Source: Agreia sp. Leaf210 (GTDB lineage: Bacteria > Actinomycetota > Actinomycetes > Actinomycetales > Microbacteriaceae). Taken from it: a stretch of DNA of 64,000 bases. The notes beneath the pieces are model-generated. The model was not told the origin of the DNA, ran no database searches, and worked only from the letters and a program-made list of their open reading frames with translations. Position 1 is the stretch's first letter. Every line of letters starts with the position of its first letter. The position numbers and the translations under genes are program-made. Of the stretch, positions 51,056 to 59,519 are shown in pieces. The stretch covers positions 1,164,361-1,228,360 of the forward strand of contig NZ_LMKK01000001.1 of NCBI RefSeq assembly GCF_001421485.1. Direction: 5' to 3'.

Positions 51056-51529
51056 ATGGTCTCCCGAGTCCGCGTCGCCCTCGCGGCGTCACTGCTGGCC
51101 TGCGCTCTCGGGCTCGGGCTCGCGGGCTGCACGACGCCCTCCCACTCGGTCGAGCGCAGCGCCGACGAGGCCGAGGCGACGCTGGAGGCGATCCCGGGTG
51201 TCGACGACGCTCGCATCGGCCCCACCAAAGACGGTTTTCAGACGTACATGAGCATCAACATCGAGCTCTCCGACGACTTCACGGGCTCCGACCGCGATCT
51301 GCTCGATCTGGTGCTCAGGCAGGTGTGGTCGCAGACCGAGGTCGCGCCAGAACGGTATGCGGTCATCCGCGTGACCGGAGCGGGTCGGACGGTACCCGAC
51401 GTGGCGACCGCACTGGTGGAGCTCGATATCGGCTGGCTGCCGTACACCGAGTCCTCATTGTCGATGATCGGCGACGATCTCGAGGCCCGCTACGGTACCT
51501 GGCCCCGATCGCTCTCGCCGGAGGACTGA
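51056..51529 (+). CDS. Lipoprotein, unknown function
   Basis: This is a 157-residue secreted lipoprotein. The signal peptide MVSRVRVALAASLLACALGLGLAGC ends in a lipobox LAGC with Cys near 25. The mature part shows the pattern of a small alpha/beta domain (EATLEAIPGVDDARIG; SINIELSDDFTGSDRDLLDLVLRQVW; YAVIRVTGAGR), similar to the repeats seen in some actinobacterial lipoproteins of unknown role. The start is supported by TAGGGT six bases upstream. Confidence 0.75.
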   Translation: MVSRVRVALAASLLACALGLGLAGCTTPSHSVERSADEAEATLEAIPGVDDARIGPTKDGFQTYMSINIELSDDFTGSDRDLLDLVLRQVWSQTEVAPERYAVIRVTGAGRTVPDVATALVELDIGWLPYTESSLSMIGDDLEARYGTWPRSLSPED

Positions 51530-51581
51530 CACCCGTCGCACACAGCCTCGGGCACGCTCGGCGGCACTATTCTTGGCTGGC

Positions 51582-52598
51582 GTGAACGCAGATTCAGGAG
51601 ACCGAGCTGAGGAGTCGCCCCGACGGAGGGCCGCTATCGTCGTCAATCCCGCCAAGGTCTCGATCGAGACTCTGCGCGCAGCCGTTGCTCGCGAAGAGGG
51701 CCTCGCGGGCTGGTCTCCCTCGGCATGGTTCGAGACGAGCGCCAGCGACGATGGCAGAGCGGCGGCCGAAGACGCGGTGCGGTCGGCACCTGAGCTCATC
51801 GTGGTGGCCGGTGGCGACGGCACCCTCCGGGCGGCAGCCGAGGCGCTGACCGGCAGCGGCATCCCGCTCGGGTTGGTGCCGTCGGGCACCGGCAACCTGT
51901 TCGCCCGGGAGCTGAGCCTGCCTTTGAACGACCTGACAGCATCCATCGCCACGGCCTTTCGCGGTGTCGACCGGCCGGTCGACGCCGGTATCGCGATACT
52001 CGAGCGGGCGGATGGGCGCGAGTCGCAGCACGCGTTTCTCGTGATGGCCGGCATCGGCCTCGACGCCCACATGGCCGGCCACACCAACGAACGATTGAAG
52101 AAACGCATCGGCTGGCTCGCGTACTCCGACCCCATCGCGCGCAGCATCTTCGGCAACAGACAGTTCGACCTCAGCTACCGCCTCGACGACAGGCCGGCGG
52201 TGCAGACTCGAGCGCACACCGTCATCGTCGGAAACTCCGGCATGCTCACGGGCGGCCTCCTTCTGCTCCCTTGCGCGGTCATCGACGACGGCCGACTCGA
52301 CGCCGTGATCTTCCGCCCCGGCCGCGGGTCGGGATGGACCAACATCGGCTACCGCCTCGCCTTCAACCGGATGCTGCACCGCACCCGGTTCGGCCGCCTG
52401 GTCGCCAGCCTCACCCCGACGCCGCGGGCGATCCGCTGGGCACAGGCCTACGAGATGCGGGTGCGTTTCCCCGAGGCGCAGGAGATCCAGCTCGACGGCG
52501 ACGCCCACGGACTCATCTCCGCTGCGTCCCTCTCGGTGCAGCACCACGGACTGATCGTCAGAGTGCCGCGACGGTCGGCTGCGACAGCGCGCGCCTGA
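51582..52598 (+). CDS. Diacylglycerol kinase-family lipid kinase
   Basis: This 338-residue lipid kinase (DgkB/YegS type) phosphorylates a lipid hydroxyl with ATP. The nucleotide motif is VVAGGDGTLRAAAEAL near 71-86, followed by GLVPSGTGNLFARELSLP, and the acidic Mg site is in AVIDDGRLDAVIF. The C-terminal beta-rich domain (IQLDGDAHG) is typical. The GTG at 51582 is chosen as start; a TTG three codons upstream is the alternative. It is convergent with the serine hydrolase gene, with no gap between stops. Confidence 0.87.
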   Translation: MNADSGDRAEESPRRRAAIVVNPAKVSIETLRAAVAREEGLAGWSPSAWFETSASDDGRAAAEDAVRSAPELIVVAGGDGTLRAAAEALTGSGIPLGLVPSGTGNLFARELSLPLNDLTASIATAFRGVDRPVDAGIAILERADGRESQHAFLVMAGIGLDAHMAGHTNERLKKRIGWLAYSDPIARSIFGNRQFDLSYRLDDRPAVQTRAHTVIVGNSGMLTGGLLLLPCAVIDDGRLDAVIFRPGRGSGWTNIGYRLAFNRMLHRTRFGRLVASLTPTPRAIRWAQAYEMRVRFPEAQEIQLDGDAHGLISAASLSVQHHGLIVRVPRRSAATARA

Positions 52599-53519
52599 CT
52601 AGAAGACGTACTCGAGGATGTCGGTTCCGAGGGTGCGCATGCCGTCGAGCACGGCGAGACGACCCGTGAGGTCGGTGTCGTTGAAGCGCATGGTCACGGC
52701 GTAGGCCACCGAGCCGCTCGGCCCGCGCAGAACGCCCGCCTCGCTGCGCACTCCCGTGTCGGTGCCCGTCTTGTTCGTGAGCAGCAGGCCGTGATCGCTG
52801 GTGCGGTGCGCCAGCGGGTCGAGGCCGAAGGCACTGGCGACCATCGACAGGTCTGAGCCGAGCGCGAGCCATTCCATGACCTGCTGACTGGTGGCCACGT
52901 TCACGATCTCACCGCGCGACAGGCCCGCGAAGAGGGTCGCGAGCTCGCGCGCCGATCCGACGGAGAGCTGGGGCGCGTCATCCGGCCCGCGATAGTCGCG
53001 CACCGTGTCGAGCAGGAACGTGCGGGTCAGGCCGAGTGCTTCCCCGCGAGCGCGCACGGCGTCGAGACCGACTCGCCGGATGAGCACGTTGGTCGCCAGG
53101 TTGTCGCTCGCGGCACCGACGAGGGCGGCGACGTCGGCGACAGGCAGAGCCGGCACCTGCAGGTGCTGCCAGAGACCCGAGTCGGCCACAGAGTCTTGGG
53201 CCGTGCGATTCAGGATGCCGTGGGCCGACTTGTCGCCGGCGCTCAGCCTGGCCGCGATCTCGATGAGCAAGAGGACCTTGCCGATCGACGCGGTGGGAAC
53301 AGAGAGGTGGTCGTCGACGGAGAACAACAGTCGATCGGTCTTCACGTCGATGACGCAGGCCGTGATCTGAACCCCCGAGAGGGCGAGCTGGGTCAAACTC
53401 GCAAAGCCTCGACGGAAGGCGTCATCTCCGGCGGTCGCGGCTCCGGAGCGTGCGCGACGGGCCGTGGGCGCATCCGGGGAATCGCCCCGCCTGTTGCGCC
53501 TTCTGGTGGACTCCGCCAT
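52599..53519 (-). CDS. Class A beta-lactamase-fold serine hydrolase
   Basis: This 306-residue protein has the fold motifs of class A beta-lactamases: Ser78-Ile-Gly-Lys81, SDN at 138-140 and KTGT at 250-253. The omega-loop glutamate (ExxxN) is not evident in DTVRDYRGPDDAP, and no signal peptide or membrane segment is seen; the N-terminus is Arg-rich and disordered. A penicillin-hydrolysing role is therefore doubtful, and a cytosolic or unconventionally exported serine hydrolase is possible. The ATG at 53519 follows GGGGA. Confidence 0.75.
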   Translation of the reverse strand: MAESTRRRNRRGDSPDAPTARRARSGAATAGDDAFRRGFASLTQLALSGVQITACVIDVKTDRLLFSVDDHLSVPTASIGKVLLLIEIAARLSAGDKSAHGILNRTAQDSVADSGLWQHLQVPALPVADVAALVGAASDNLATNVLIRRVGLDAVRARGEALGLTRTFLLDTVRDYRGPDDAPQLSVGSARELATLFAGLSRGEIVNVATSQQVMEWLALGSDLSMVASAFGLDPLAHRTSDHGLLLTNKTGTDTGVRSEAGVLRGPSGSVAYAVTMRFNDTDLTGRLAVLDGMRTLGTDILEYVF

Positions 53520-53677
53520 ACCGTCCCCACATCTCCCGAAACACTCTCCGCACACCCGAACCGATCGAATCTCGCGTGAGGGATAACGGGTATCGTGCCA
53601 CATTCACCTGTGATCGGCCATCGAGTCGGCTGTCTGCCGCGGGTGCGCAAGCCTCGTTCTTGGTGGGAGACCTCTGA

Positions 53678-53683
53678 CAGAAT
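53678..53683 (+). promoter_or_regulatory. -10 box CAGAAT, leaderless promoter
   Basis: CAGAAT is followed by CGATCC and the ATG at 53690. Confidence 0.4.
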
Positions 53684-53689
53684 CGATCC

Positions 53690-55000
53690 ATGTCCGATCC
53701 CCGTGAGCCCTCCGAGCCCGAGTCCACCGAGAAGACCCCCGCGACGCCCGCGGAGTCCGCGCCAAGCACTCCGAGCATGCCGCCGTTCCCGTCTGGCGAG
53801 CCCGCGTCGCCGCCGACACCTCCGGCCCCGGCAGCTGCTCCCCCGGCTCCCATCGAGACGCCTTCCTCCGCGCCTAGCGCACCTTCGGCGCCCAGCGCAC
53901 CCAGCTACGGTCCGCCGAGCACCGGCGGCTCTGCACCGTCGGCACCCGCGGCACCGTCGGCACCGTCGTACGGCCCGCCCAGTACCACCGGTTCCTCCTC
54001 GCCTGCGCCGTCATACGGAGCGCCCCCGGTCTACGGAACCCCAGCATCCGGTAACGCGTCTGCGCCGACGCCCGTCTACGGCTCGACATCGTCGCCGGCC
54101 GGCGCACCACCCTCGGGACAGCTGCCCTACACGACTCCCTACGCGCCCGGCCAGGTTCCGCCGCGCAACAAGGGTGGCTGGATGGGCACCGTCAGTCTCA
54201 TCCTCGGTGGTCTCGCCCTTCTCGCCTGCTGGATCCCGTTCCTCAACTTCATCACGGTCTTCGGCGCGATCGGCGGCCTGGTGTTCGGACTCATCGCCGT
54301 GTTCCGCAAGTTCGGATCGCGCGTGCTGTCGCTCATCGGCACGATCGTCTCGGCTCTCGCCTTCGTCTTGAGCATCGTGTTCATCGTGACCTACACGGTC
54401 TCGTTCTTCCAGGCGATCGATTCGGTTCCCAACTACGACGACAGCCCGTCGACGTCGAGCCCGTTCAGCGACCCCTCCGAGACGGACTCGCCCGACGCTC
54501 CCCAGCCCGGTGACCCGACCGCCGTGCCGGGAGATCCGACCCAATCGGCCGGCGCCACCGTCTGCACCGACGGAACCGCGATCGCCCTGGGCAAGGCCGG
54601 AATCTTCACCTACAACGGCGAGAACCAGGCCGAGGTCACCATCGATGAGGCGAACCTCGACGCCACCGACGAGATGCTCAACGAGAACTCGTTCAACGAG
54701 ACCCCTCCCGATGGATACAGGTATGGCCTCTTCTCCGTGACGGTCAAGCAGCTGGGCACCGAGTCGTTCCCGGCGGGCGCGACCCGGGCCACCTTCAAGG
54801 GCGTCGCCGAAGACCTCGCGGCGCCTGCCCAGTTCGCCGTCGTGCCCGAGCCGTGGCTGCTGTTCGCACCCGACCTCGCCCCCGGAGAGTCCGTCACGGG
54901 GAACATCGCCGTGTACGTTCCCACCTCGGGTGCCGAGTCGGGCTCGGTGCTGCTCAGCAACTACCTGGGCGACAACGCGTGCGAGATGAAGGTCGGCTAG
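53690..55000 (+). CDS. Pro/Ser-rich membrane protein with DUF4190-like spans and extracellular domain
   Basis: This 436-residue protein has three parts. Residues 1-160 are a low-complexity cytoplasmic arm rich in Pro/Ala/Ser with repeats such as APSAPSYGPPST and PVYGT. Residues about 163-240 hold two or three membrane spans (GTVSLILGGLALLACWIPFLNF; FGLIAVFRKFGSRVLSLIGTIVSALAFVLSIVFI), DUF4190-like. The rest is extracellular: a Pro/Asp linker then a beta-rich domain (TVCTDGTAIALGKAGIFTYNGENQAEVTI) resembling DUF4352-type modules. Function is unknown; an envelope sensor is plausible. The start is at ATG 53690. Confidence 0.75.
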   Translation: MSDPREPSEPESTEKTPATPAESAPSTPSMPPFPSGEPASPPTPPAPAAAPPAPIETPSSAPSAPSAPSAPSYGPPSTGGSAPSAPAAPSAPSYGPPSTTGSSSPAPSYGAPPVYGTPASGNASAPTPVYGSTSSPAGAPPSGQLPYTTPYAPGQVPPRNKGGWMGTVSLILGGLALLACWIPFLNFITVFGAIGGLVFGLIAVFRKFGSRVLSLIGTIVSALAFVLSIVFIVTYTVSFFQAIDSVPNYDDSPSTSSPFSDPSETDSPDAPQPGDPTAVPGDPTQSAGATVCTDGTAIALGKAGIFTYNGENQAEVTIDEANLDATDEMLNENSFNETPPDGYRYGLFSVTVKQLGTESFPAGATRATFKGVAEDLAAPAQFAVVPEPWLLFAPDLAPGESVTGNIAVYVPTSGAESGSVLLSNYLGDNACEMKVG

Positions 55001-55263
55001 CCGACGCGCGCACCCATCGTCAATTCCGGTTCTGCGTTGGCAGGAACGGGGAACCAGGCGAGGAACGTAACGCCCTCGCTGGTCGCGTCGAAGCGGGCGA
55101 TTGTCTCGTTTCCCGGTTCGTAGAAGGTGTCGCCGGGGTGGAGTACGCGCTGGGCGTTGACTCCCACTTGGAAGTACGCAGACCCTGATTCGATGACGCC
55201 GAAGACGGGACCGTTGTGCCAATGCGCTCCGGCGTGAAAGTCCCTGACGCCTATGGCAAGACA
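54997..55263 (-). pseudogene. Cupin-domain gene remnant lacking its 5' end
   Basis: The minus-strand frame ending at TAG 54999 reads back for 88 codons to a stop at 55264-55266. It encodes a cupin-like stretch: DFHAGAHWHNGPVFGVIESG, VLHPGDTFYEPGNETIARFD, VTFLAWFPVPANAEPELT. No start codon exists before the conserved region (only ATA/GTC/CTT codons upstream), so the 5' half of the gene is missing. The end of the LysE gene (stop 55251) sits on the break, marking the edge of the island to the right. Confidence 0.65.
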
Positions 55264-55865
55264 CTAACGAGAACCTGGGCGCCCATCGCGATGAGCGAGG
55301 CGGAAGCCAGTCCTGCGAGGCAAGCGCGTAGTGGGGGTGATGTGCTGAGGCGAGGAATGCGTCGAATTACTTGCCCGAGCAGAGCCTGCCATGCGAGAAG
55401 CATCAGTATGTGCATTGCCGCGAATGTGGGTATGACGGCCCCTGATCCCAGGTCTCCCGCGCGCAGGTGTGGAACGACGACGATGTAGAGAGTCAGTGCC
55501 TTGACGTTTGTGACGAGAGCGATGAATGCCCAGGGTATGAGCCCGCGTGACGATCGGAATGCGGTCATGGGTCTGCGTATCGACCTGACTGCGCGTACAC
55601 CCGAGGTGATGCCCAGAACCATCAGGACCGCTGCGCCCACGACGGTGAACATCTGACGCACGGTCGGCTGGCCGTCTAGGAACGAGCCGATGCCGCTGAG
55701 AGCTGCTGCGGAAGCAACCGCGACGATGCCGACACTTGTTCCTGCCCAGACTTTCGTCGGCGCCCGGAGCTCTCCCTTGCTCGTGGCGTCGACGGTGATC
55801 GCAAAACTTGCTCCGGGACTGACGACGAAGGGCAGGGCCGTCAGGGCTAGGAGCGCCAGAGTCAC
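55251..55865 (-). CDS. LysE/RhtB-family exporter
   Basis: This is a 204-residue, about six-span exporter of amino acids or similar metabolites. The first-span signature PFVVSPGASFAITVDATSKG corresponds to the SPGP..... motif of LysE/RhtB proteins. Further spans lie near 42-62, 70-92, 110-135, 145-165 and 180-202. The GTG start overlaps the phosphoesterase stop by 4 bp. The substrate is unknown. Base composition is less GC-rich than the flanking genes. Confidence 0.8.
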   Translation of the reverse strand: MTLALLALTALPFVVSPGASFAITVDATSKGELRAPTKVWAGTSVGIVAVASAAALSGIGSFLDGQPTVRQMFTVVGAAVLMVLGITSGVRAVRSIRRPMTAFRSSRGLIPWAFIALVTNVKALTLYIVVVPHLRAGDLGSGAVIPTFAAMHILMLLAWQALLGQVIRRIPRLSTSPPLRACLAGLASASLIAMGAQVLVSVLP

Positions 55866-56599
55866 AGCGCAGATGGGCTGAGGTAGTGAAAAACGGTGCT
55901 GATCGTCGTGCCATCGAAGGTGTGCGCGGCGAGTCCCGGCATCGCATCCGGATCGGCCATGGGGTCGGTTCTACTGCCGAGGCGCATTGTCGATGCGATC
56001 CCGGGCGCACCGAGCAGTGGAACGCCGGCGAAGGTTGTCGCCAGGGCCGTGTGAACGTGCCCGGTAAAAACGCCGACGATGTTGTCGTGGGTGTGGATGA
56101 GCTCGGCGAGCTCGTCGGAGTTTCCGAGGCCGAAGCGATCCATGACGTGGTGACCTACCGGGACCGGTGGGTGATGCATGACGAGGATGACCGGGCCTTG
56201 ACTGCCCTCGATGTGCGCGCGGGCGTACTCGAGGGCTGCGGCGGAGAGGAGGCCTTCGTCGTGGTGGTCGATATGGGAATCCAGTCCGATGAGCCGGACC
56301 CCCGCGATATCCAGGGTGGAGTTCAAAGTGGCGGGAAATCCATGATGGTCGAGCGCGTCGACGAGGGCGCTGGAGAGGTCGTGGTTCCCCGCAATCAGAA
56401 GAAACGGAACAACGCGCTGAAATGAAGCGAAGAGCTGCTCGTACTCCGCTGCACTACCGTGGTCTGCCAGGTCGCCGCTGATCACGACCGCGTCGAGGAC
56501 CTTCAAGCTGACGGCGCATTCCAGAGTGGCCTGAAAGCGCCGACGCCGCTGAGGTGAACCGTCGAGGTGCGGATCACTGAGATGGGCAATGACGGTCAT
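55862..56599 (-). CDS. Metallophosphoesterase (CpdA-like)
   Basis: This 245-residue calcineurin-like phosphoesterase cleaves a phosphomonoester or cyclic nucleotide. All metal motifs are present: HLSDPHLD (near 6-13), SGDLADHG, AGNHDL, VMHHPPVPVG and TGHVHT. It resembles the 3',5'-cAMP phosphodiesterase group, but the substrate is not known. The ATG at 56599 follows CAGGAG. It is coupled with the LysE exporter and divergent from the RpiR regulator. Confidence 0.85.
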   Translation of the reverse strand: MTVIAHLSDPHLDGSPQRRRRFQATLECAVSLKVLDAVVISGDLADHGSAAEYEQLFASFQRVVPFLLIAGNHDLSSALVDALDHHGFPATLNSTLDIAGVRLIGLDSHIDHHDEGLLSAAALEYARAHIEGSQGPVILVMHHPPVPVGHHVMDRFGLGNSDELAELIHTHDNIVGVFTGHVHTALATTFAGVPLLGAPGIASTMRLGSRTDPMADPDAMPGLAAHTFDGTTISTVFHYLSPSAL

Positions 56600-56672
56600 C
56601 GGTTCTCCTGAGGGGCGTTGGGCTTTCGGAGTCGGTCGCGATAGCTCTGATCGAAGGTCACGGTCAGGATGG

Positions 56673-56717
56673 TACGCTGTTACACATGGCAGCACAACTG
56701 AGTAATCCAGTTACAGA
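56673..56717. promoter_or_regulatory. RpiR promoter and candidate operator
   Basis: TACGCT (56673-56678) lies seven bases before the ATG at 56686. GTTACA occurs at 56679-56684 and 56712-56717, and CTGAGTAATCCAGTTACAG is an imperfect palindrome. The sites overlap the transcription start, so they suit autoregulation. Confidence 0.4.
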
Positions 56718-57561
56718 GATGCGTCTCGGTGTCGATGAGTTGCGGGGGTATCTGCAGTCCCGTCTCGCGGGCATGAGCTCCAGTGAGGCGGATGTGCTGC
56801 GGCTCGTGATCGACGATCCACGATTCGCGGCGGAGGCGACCACGGCGGAGCTGGCCAAGCGCGCGGGCGTCTCTCCCCCAACAGTGGTGCGCGCGGCGAG
56901 AGCGGCCGGGTTCGATGGTTTCGCAGACCTGAAGTTAGGGCTCGCCTATGCTCGAGGCTCAGCACGATTCTTCACCCCACCTCGCACCCTCGACTCCAGC
57001 TCCACACCAGCCGAGGTCGTTGTCATGGTCATGGATGGAGGCAGGCGCTCACTGAGTGCAGCGGAGGGCATCCTCGACCCTGCCGCGATCGATGATGCAG
57101 CCGAGCGGATCAGCGCCTCGAGCCGGGTCATTGTCGTCGGAGCGGGCACCTCTGCCGCCGTCGCCCTCGATATCGCGTTCCGACTCACCACGGTCGGAAT
57201 CGCGGCGATGAACATTTCAGACCATATGTCTGCGCTCGTGGGGGCTCGGCTCCTCGGAGAAGGCGACGTCGTGCTCGCCTTCAGCGCGACGGGAAGGACT
57301 CCGCACACGCTGTCGGTATGCGATGCCGCGACCTCCAGTGGGGCGTCCCTCGTGGCCGTGACAAACCAGGCTCAGTCGCCTCTCGCCCTGCTTGCAGATG
57401 TCTCTCTTGCCGTCGGCGGAGACGACCTCGACGACCAGATGGCTGCGGCTTCCAGTCGTCTAGCGCACCTGGCCGTTGCTGATGCGATCGTCAGCCTTGT
57501 CGCTCTCAGAAGTCCCGACCGCGTGCGCACCGCCGAGCGCGCGGGCACCGACCTTCCGTGA
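56686..57561 (+). CDS. MurR/RpiR-family regulator with SIS domain
   Basis: This 291-residue regulator has an N-terminal HTH_6 domain (MSSSEADVLRLVIDDPRFAAEATTAELAKRAGVSPPTVVRAARAAGFDGFADLKLGL, about 30-88) and a C-terminal SIS sugar-phosphate-binding domain (RVIVVGAGTSAAVALDIAFRLTTVGIAAMNISDHMSALVGA; VLAFSATGRTPHTLSVCDAA). Such proteins respond to phosphosugars. It is divergent from the phosphoesterase-LysE operon and the probable controller of it. Confidence 0.87.
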   Translation: MAAQLSNPVTEMRLGVDELRGYLQSRLAGMSSSEADVLRLVIDDPRFAAEATTAELAKRAGVSPPTVVRAARAAGFDGFADLKLGLAYARGSARFFTPPRTLDSSSTPAEVVVMVMDGGRRSLSAAEGILDPAAIDDAAERISASSRVIVVGAGTSAAVALDIAFRLTTVGIAAMNISDHMSALVGARLLGEGDVVLAFSATGRTPHTLSVCDAATSSGASLVAVTNQAQSPLALLADVSLAVGGDDLDDQMAAASSRLAHLAVADAIVSLVALRSPDRVRTAERAGTDLP

Positions 57562-57627
57562 AAGCACCTACGCGCGACAGCAGCCGCTCACGCCACCGAG
57601 TTCGTCTACGGGGTGTCGCTTTTCGAG

Positions 57628-58617
57628 TCAACGGAATGCCCGGCTGACCGCACCGCCCGTCTGGAACAGGGTGATCCACACGATGAACTTCTGAAGGGGA
57701 CGCAGTGGAAGAGCGACGAGCCTCCGCCAACCCGGGCGTCGCGACCATGATTTGCTGATCTGGACCTGGGTGCCTCCGGTCGTGTTCACCAAGATGAACT
57801 CCGTCAGAATCGCACTGCTTTCTGGGGCATCCGGGTAGGTGAAGCTCCACGCGATCCTCTCCGGTTGGTGCGCCGTGACGAGTTCGATGCTGCGGCGGCG
57901 AAACCGGGGCTTCACGTTCACTGGCTTCCCGTCCGGACGACTTTCCGGCGCGAGGCCTTGCCAGACCATGCCGGGCGTGAAGCCCTGCACCACGTGATCG
58001 ATGGAGCCGACACTCATCTCCCAATCGGGGATGCGCTCCGGGTCGACGAGGAACTGCCACACTCCGTCAATCGGTGCGGGAACGAATGTCTCGATCGACC
58101 CTGACACCCGTCCCTTCACCTTCGCGGGCCTTGTCGCAGTTCTTTCGGCAGCAGCGTCGAACCGGTCGAGGTGTTCGAGCACGGCCTGAGGAGTCGTGCC
58201 GAGGCGCTCGAGGATGTTGGCGATCAGTCCGCTGGGCTCCGAGACAAGCTCTCGAAGCACTGCGGCGGCGTCGCCGTTCTTGTCTTTGTCGACGGAGCGG
58301 GCGATGAGGTCGTAAGCACGCTTGCTCCAGTCATATCCGTCCGTCTCGTGAAATACGATTCGTCCGGCCTCGGGGAATGAAGCCTCGATTCCGAGTGATG
58401 CCAGTTGGGCCGCGTGTGCTTCCTCGACAGCGCGGCGGGCGCCGTCGATATCGATGCCCATGCTGCGCAGCGAGCCTCCAGCAGCTTGATCGCTGATCAC
58501 GAGGGCAAGGAACAGGTGTTCGAGGTCTGCTACGCGGAGCCCCGCTCGAGATGCTTCCTCCATTGCGGCGAGTGAAAGAGATTGACTGGTCTGCGCTGCG
58601 AGAACGAACTTGCTCAT
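57628..58617 (-). CDS. Clp N-domain fused to SRPBCC (START-like) domain
   Basis: This 329-residue protein begins with a Clp repeat domain like that of ClpA/ClpC (SLAAMEEASRAGLRVADLEHLFLALVISDQAAGGSLRSMGID, two repeats, about 1-150), but has no ATPase. The C-terminal half is an SRPBCC/START-like ligand-binding domain (GSIETFVPAPIDGVWQFLVDPERIPDWEMSVG; IAWSFTYPDAPESSAILTEFIL). It overlaps the upstream mini-HTH gene by 4 bp. A role as an adaptor that binds a ligand and a Clp-type substrate or regulator is plausible but unproven. Confidence 0.78.
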   Translation of the reverse strand: MSKFVLAAQTSQSLSLAAMEEASRAGLRVADLEHLFLALVISDQAAGGSLRSMGIDIDGARRAVEEAHAAQLASLGIEASFPEAGRIVFHETDGYDWSKRAYDLIARSVDKDKNGDAAAVLRELVSEPSGLIANILERLGTTPQAVLEHLDRFDAAAERTATRPAKVKGRVSGSIETFVPAPIDGVWQFLVDPERIPDWEMSVGSIDHVVQGFTPGMVWQGLAPESRPDGKPVNVKPRFRRRSIELVTAHQPERIAWSFTYPDAPESSAILTEFILVNTTGGTQVQISKSWSRRPGWRRLVALPLRPLQKFIVWITLFQTGGAVSRAFR

Positions 58618-58859
58618 GTGTTCCTCCTGGGGATCGGTATCGTCGAATCGACTCGTTTGGAGTACTTCTTGTGCACGGCCTGCCTGGTGACCCCCAGCGC
58701 GTCAGCGATGTCCTGCCAAGTCATCCCTGCCCGCAGTGCGGCCTCGACTTGCCGAAGCTCCAATGTGTCCGCGAGAACGCGCAACGTTGTCACTGCCCGC
58801 AATCCAGCTTTGGGGTCGCTGGTGTCGGCTGCCACCGACGCGATCTGTGAAGACTCCAT
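58614..58859 (-). CDS. Small HTH DNA-binding protein
   Basis: This is an 81-residue protein with a single helix-turn-helix (VEAALRAGMTWQDIADALGVTRQAVHKKYSKRV, about 38-70). No effector domain is present. It overlaps the ClpN-SRPBCC gene by 4 bp, so the pair is co-translated. The promoter has the operator repeats expected for autoregulation. The ATG at 58859 is six bases after the -10 box TAGGTT. Confidence 0.83.
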   Translation of the reverse strand: MESSQIASVAADTSDPKAGLRAVTTLRVLADTLELRQVEAALRAGMTWQDIADALGVTRQAVHKKYSKRVDSTIPIPRRNT

Positions 58860-58905
58860 GTCGTCAACCTACGTTGCTAACGATCCGGTTGTCAACCTAG
58901 GTTGC
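58860..58905 (-). promoter_or_regulatory. Leaderless promoter with two operator repeats over -35 and -10
   Basis: On the minus strand TTGACA (58890-58895), an 18-base spacer and TAGGTT (58866-58871) precede the ATG at 58859 by six bases. GTCAACCTACGTTGC (58863-58877) and GTCAACCTAGGTTGC (58891-58905) are direct repeats 28 bp apart, each palindromic around CAACCTASGTTG. One covers each promoter box, the layout of a repressed promoter. Confidence 0.7.
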
Positions 58906-58931
58906 TCGTATCCCAGCCCGATGCATCACCC

Positions 58932-59513
58932 TCAGCTGGCTGCGATGTGCTTGATCTCGGTACTGATGATCTGAGTTGCCCACGTGGTGTCGGAACCGAT
59001 GGGCTGTGTCAGGAGATGAAGAGCGAGCCCGTCGAGAAGAGCATGGAGCCGCCGGGCGACGATCTCTTGAGTCGGGCGCGGCCCGCCTTGCAGACCGGCG
59101 ACTATGAGTTGGCACGCTCCGAACAACTCCGCGGTGGCGGCATCGCGCACGTCCGCCAACTCTGGCAGAGCGGGAGTCTCTGCGATGAGGGCAAGGTTGA
59201 CCTCCAGCTCAGTGCGACTGTCTGGCGTCAACGGCAAAAGTTCTCGGATGATGTCCTCGGCGTGCGTGATGGGGTCCGAGGCCGGGGAAAGGCCGCGTAT
59301 GCGCTCCGTTGCGCGTTGAGCCATCAGTTCCGCCGAGTAGCGAAGCAAGCCCGCCCGGTTGGGGAACAGGTGACGGAGTGAGCCGACAGCGACGCCGGCT
59401 TCTTCGGCAACTATTCGCACCGAGACCGAGCCGATCCCGCGCTCCCGGATGACCCGCCACACCGCTTCAGCCAACTCGACTTTGCGTTGGTCACGGTCGA
59501 TCAGTCGCGGCAT
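58932..59513 (-). CDS. TetR-family transcriptional regulator
   Basis: This is a 193-residue repressor with a TetR HTH (VWRVIRERGIGSVSVRIVAEEAGVAVGSLRHLFPNRAGLL, about 19-57) and a helical ligand domain. The ATG at 59513 is six bases after TAATCT. It is divergent from a membrane-protein gene, and the TAGCACG operator in the shared region overlaps its own -10 box, so it likely represses both genes. Confidence 0.87.
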   Translation of the reverse strand: MPRLIDRDQRKVELAEAVWRVIRERGIGSVSVRIVAEEAGVAVGSLRHLFPNRAGLLRYSAELMAQRATERIRGLSPASDPITHAEDIIRELLPLTPDSRTELEVNLALIAETPALPELADVRDAATAELFGACQLIVAGLQGGPRPTQEIVARRLHALLDGLALHLLTQPIGSDTTWATQIISTEIKHIAAS

Positions 59514-59519
59514 TTGTCG

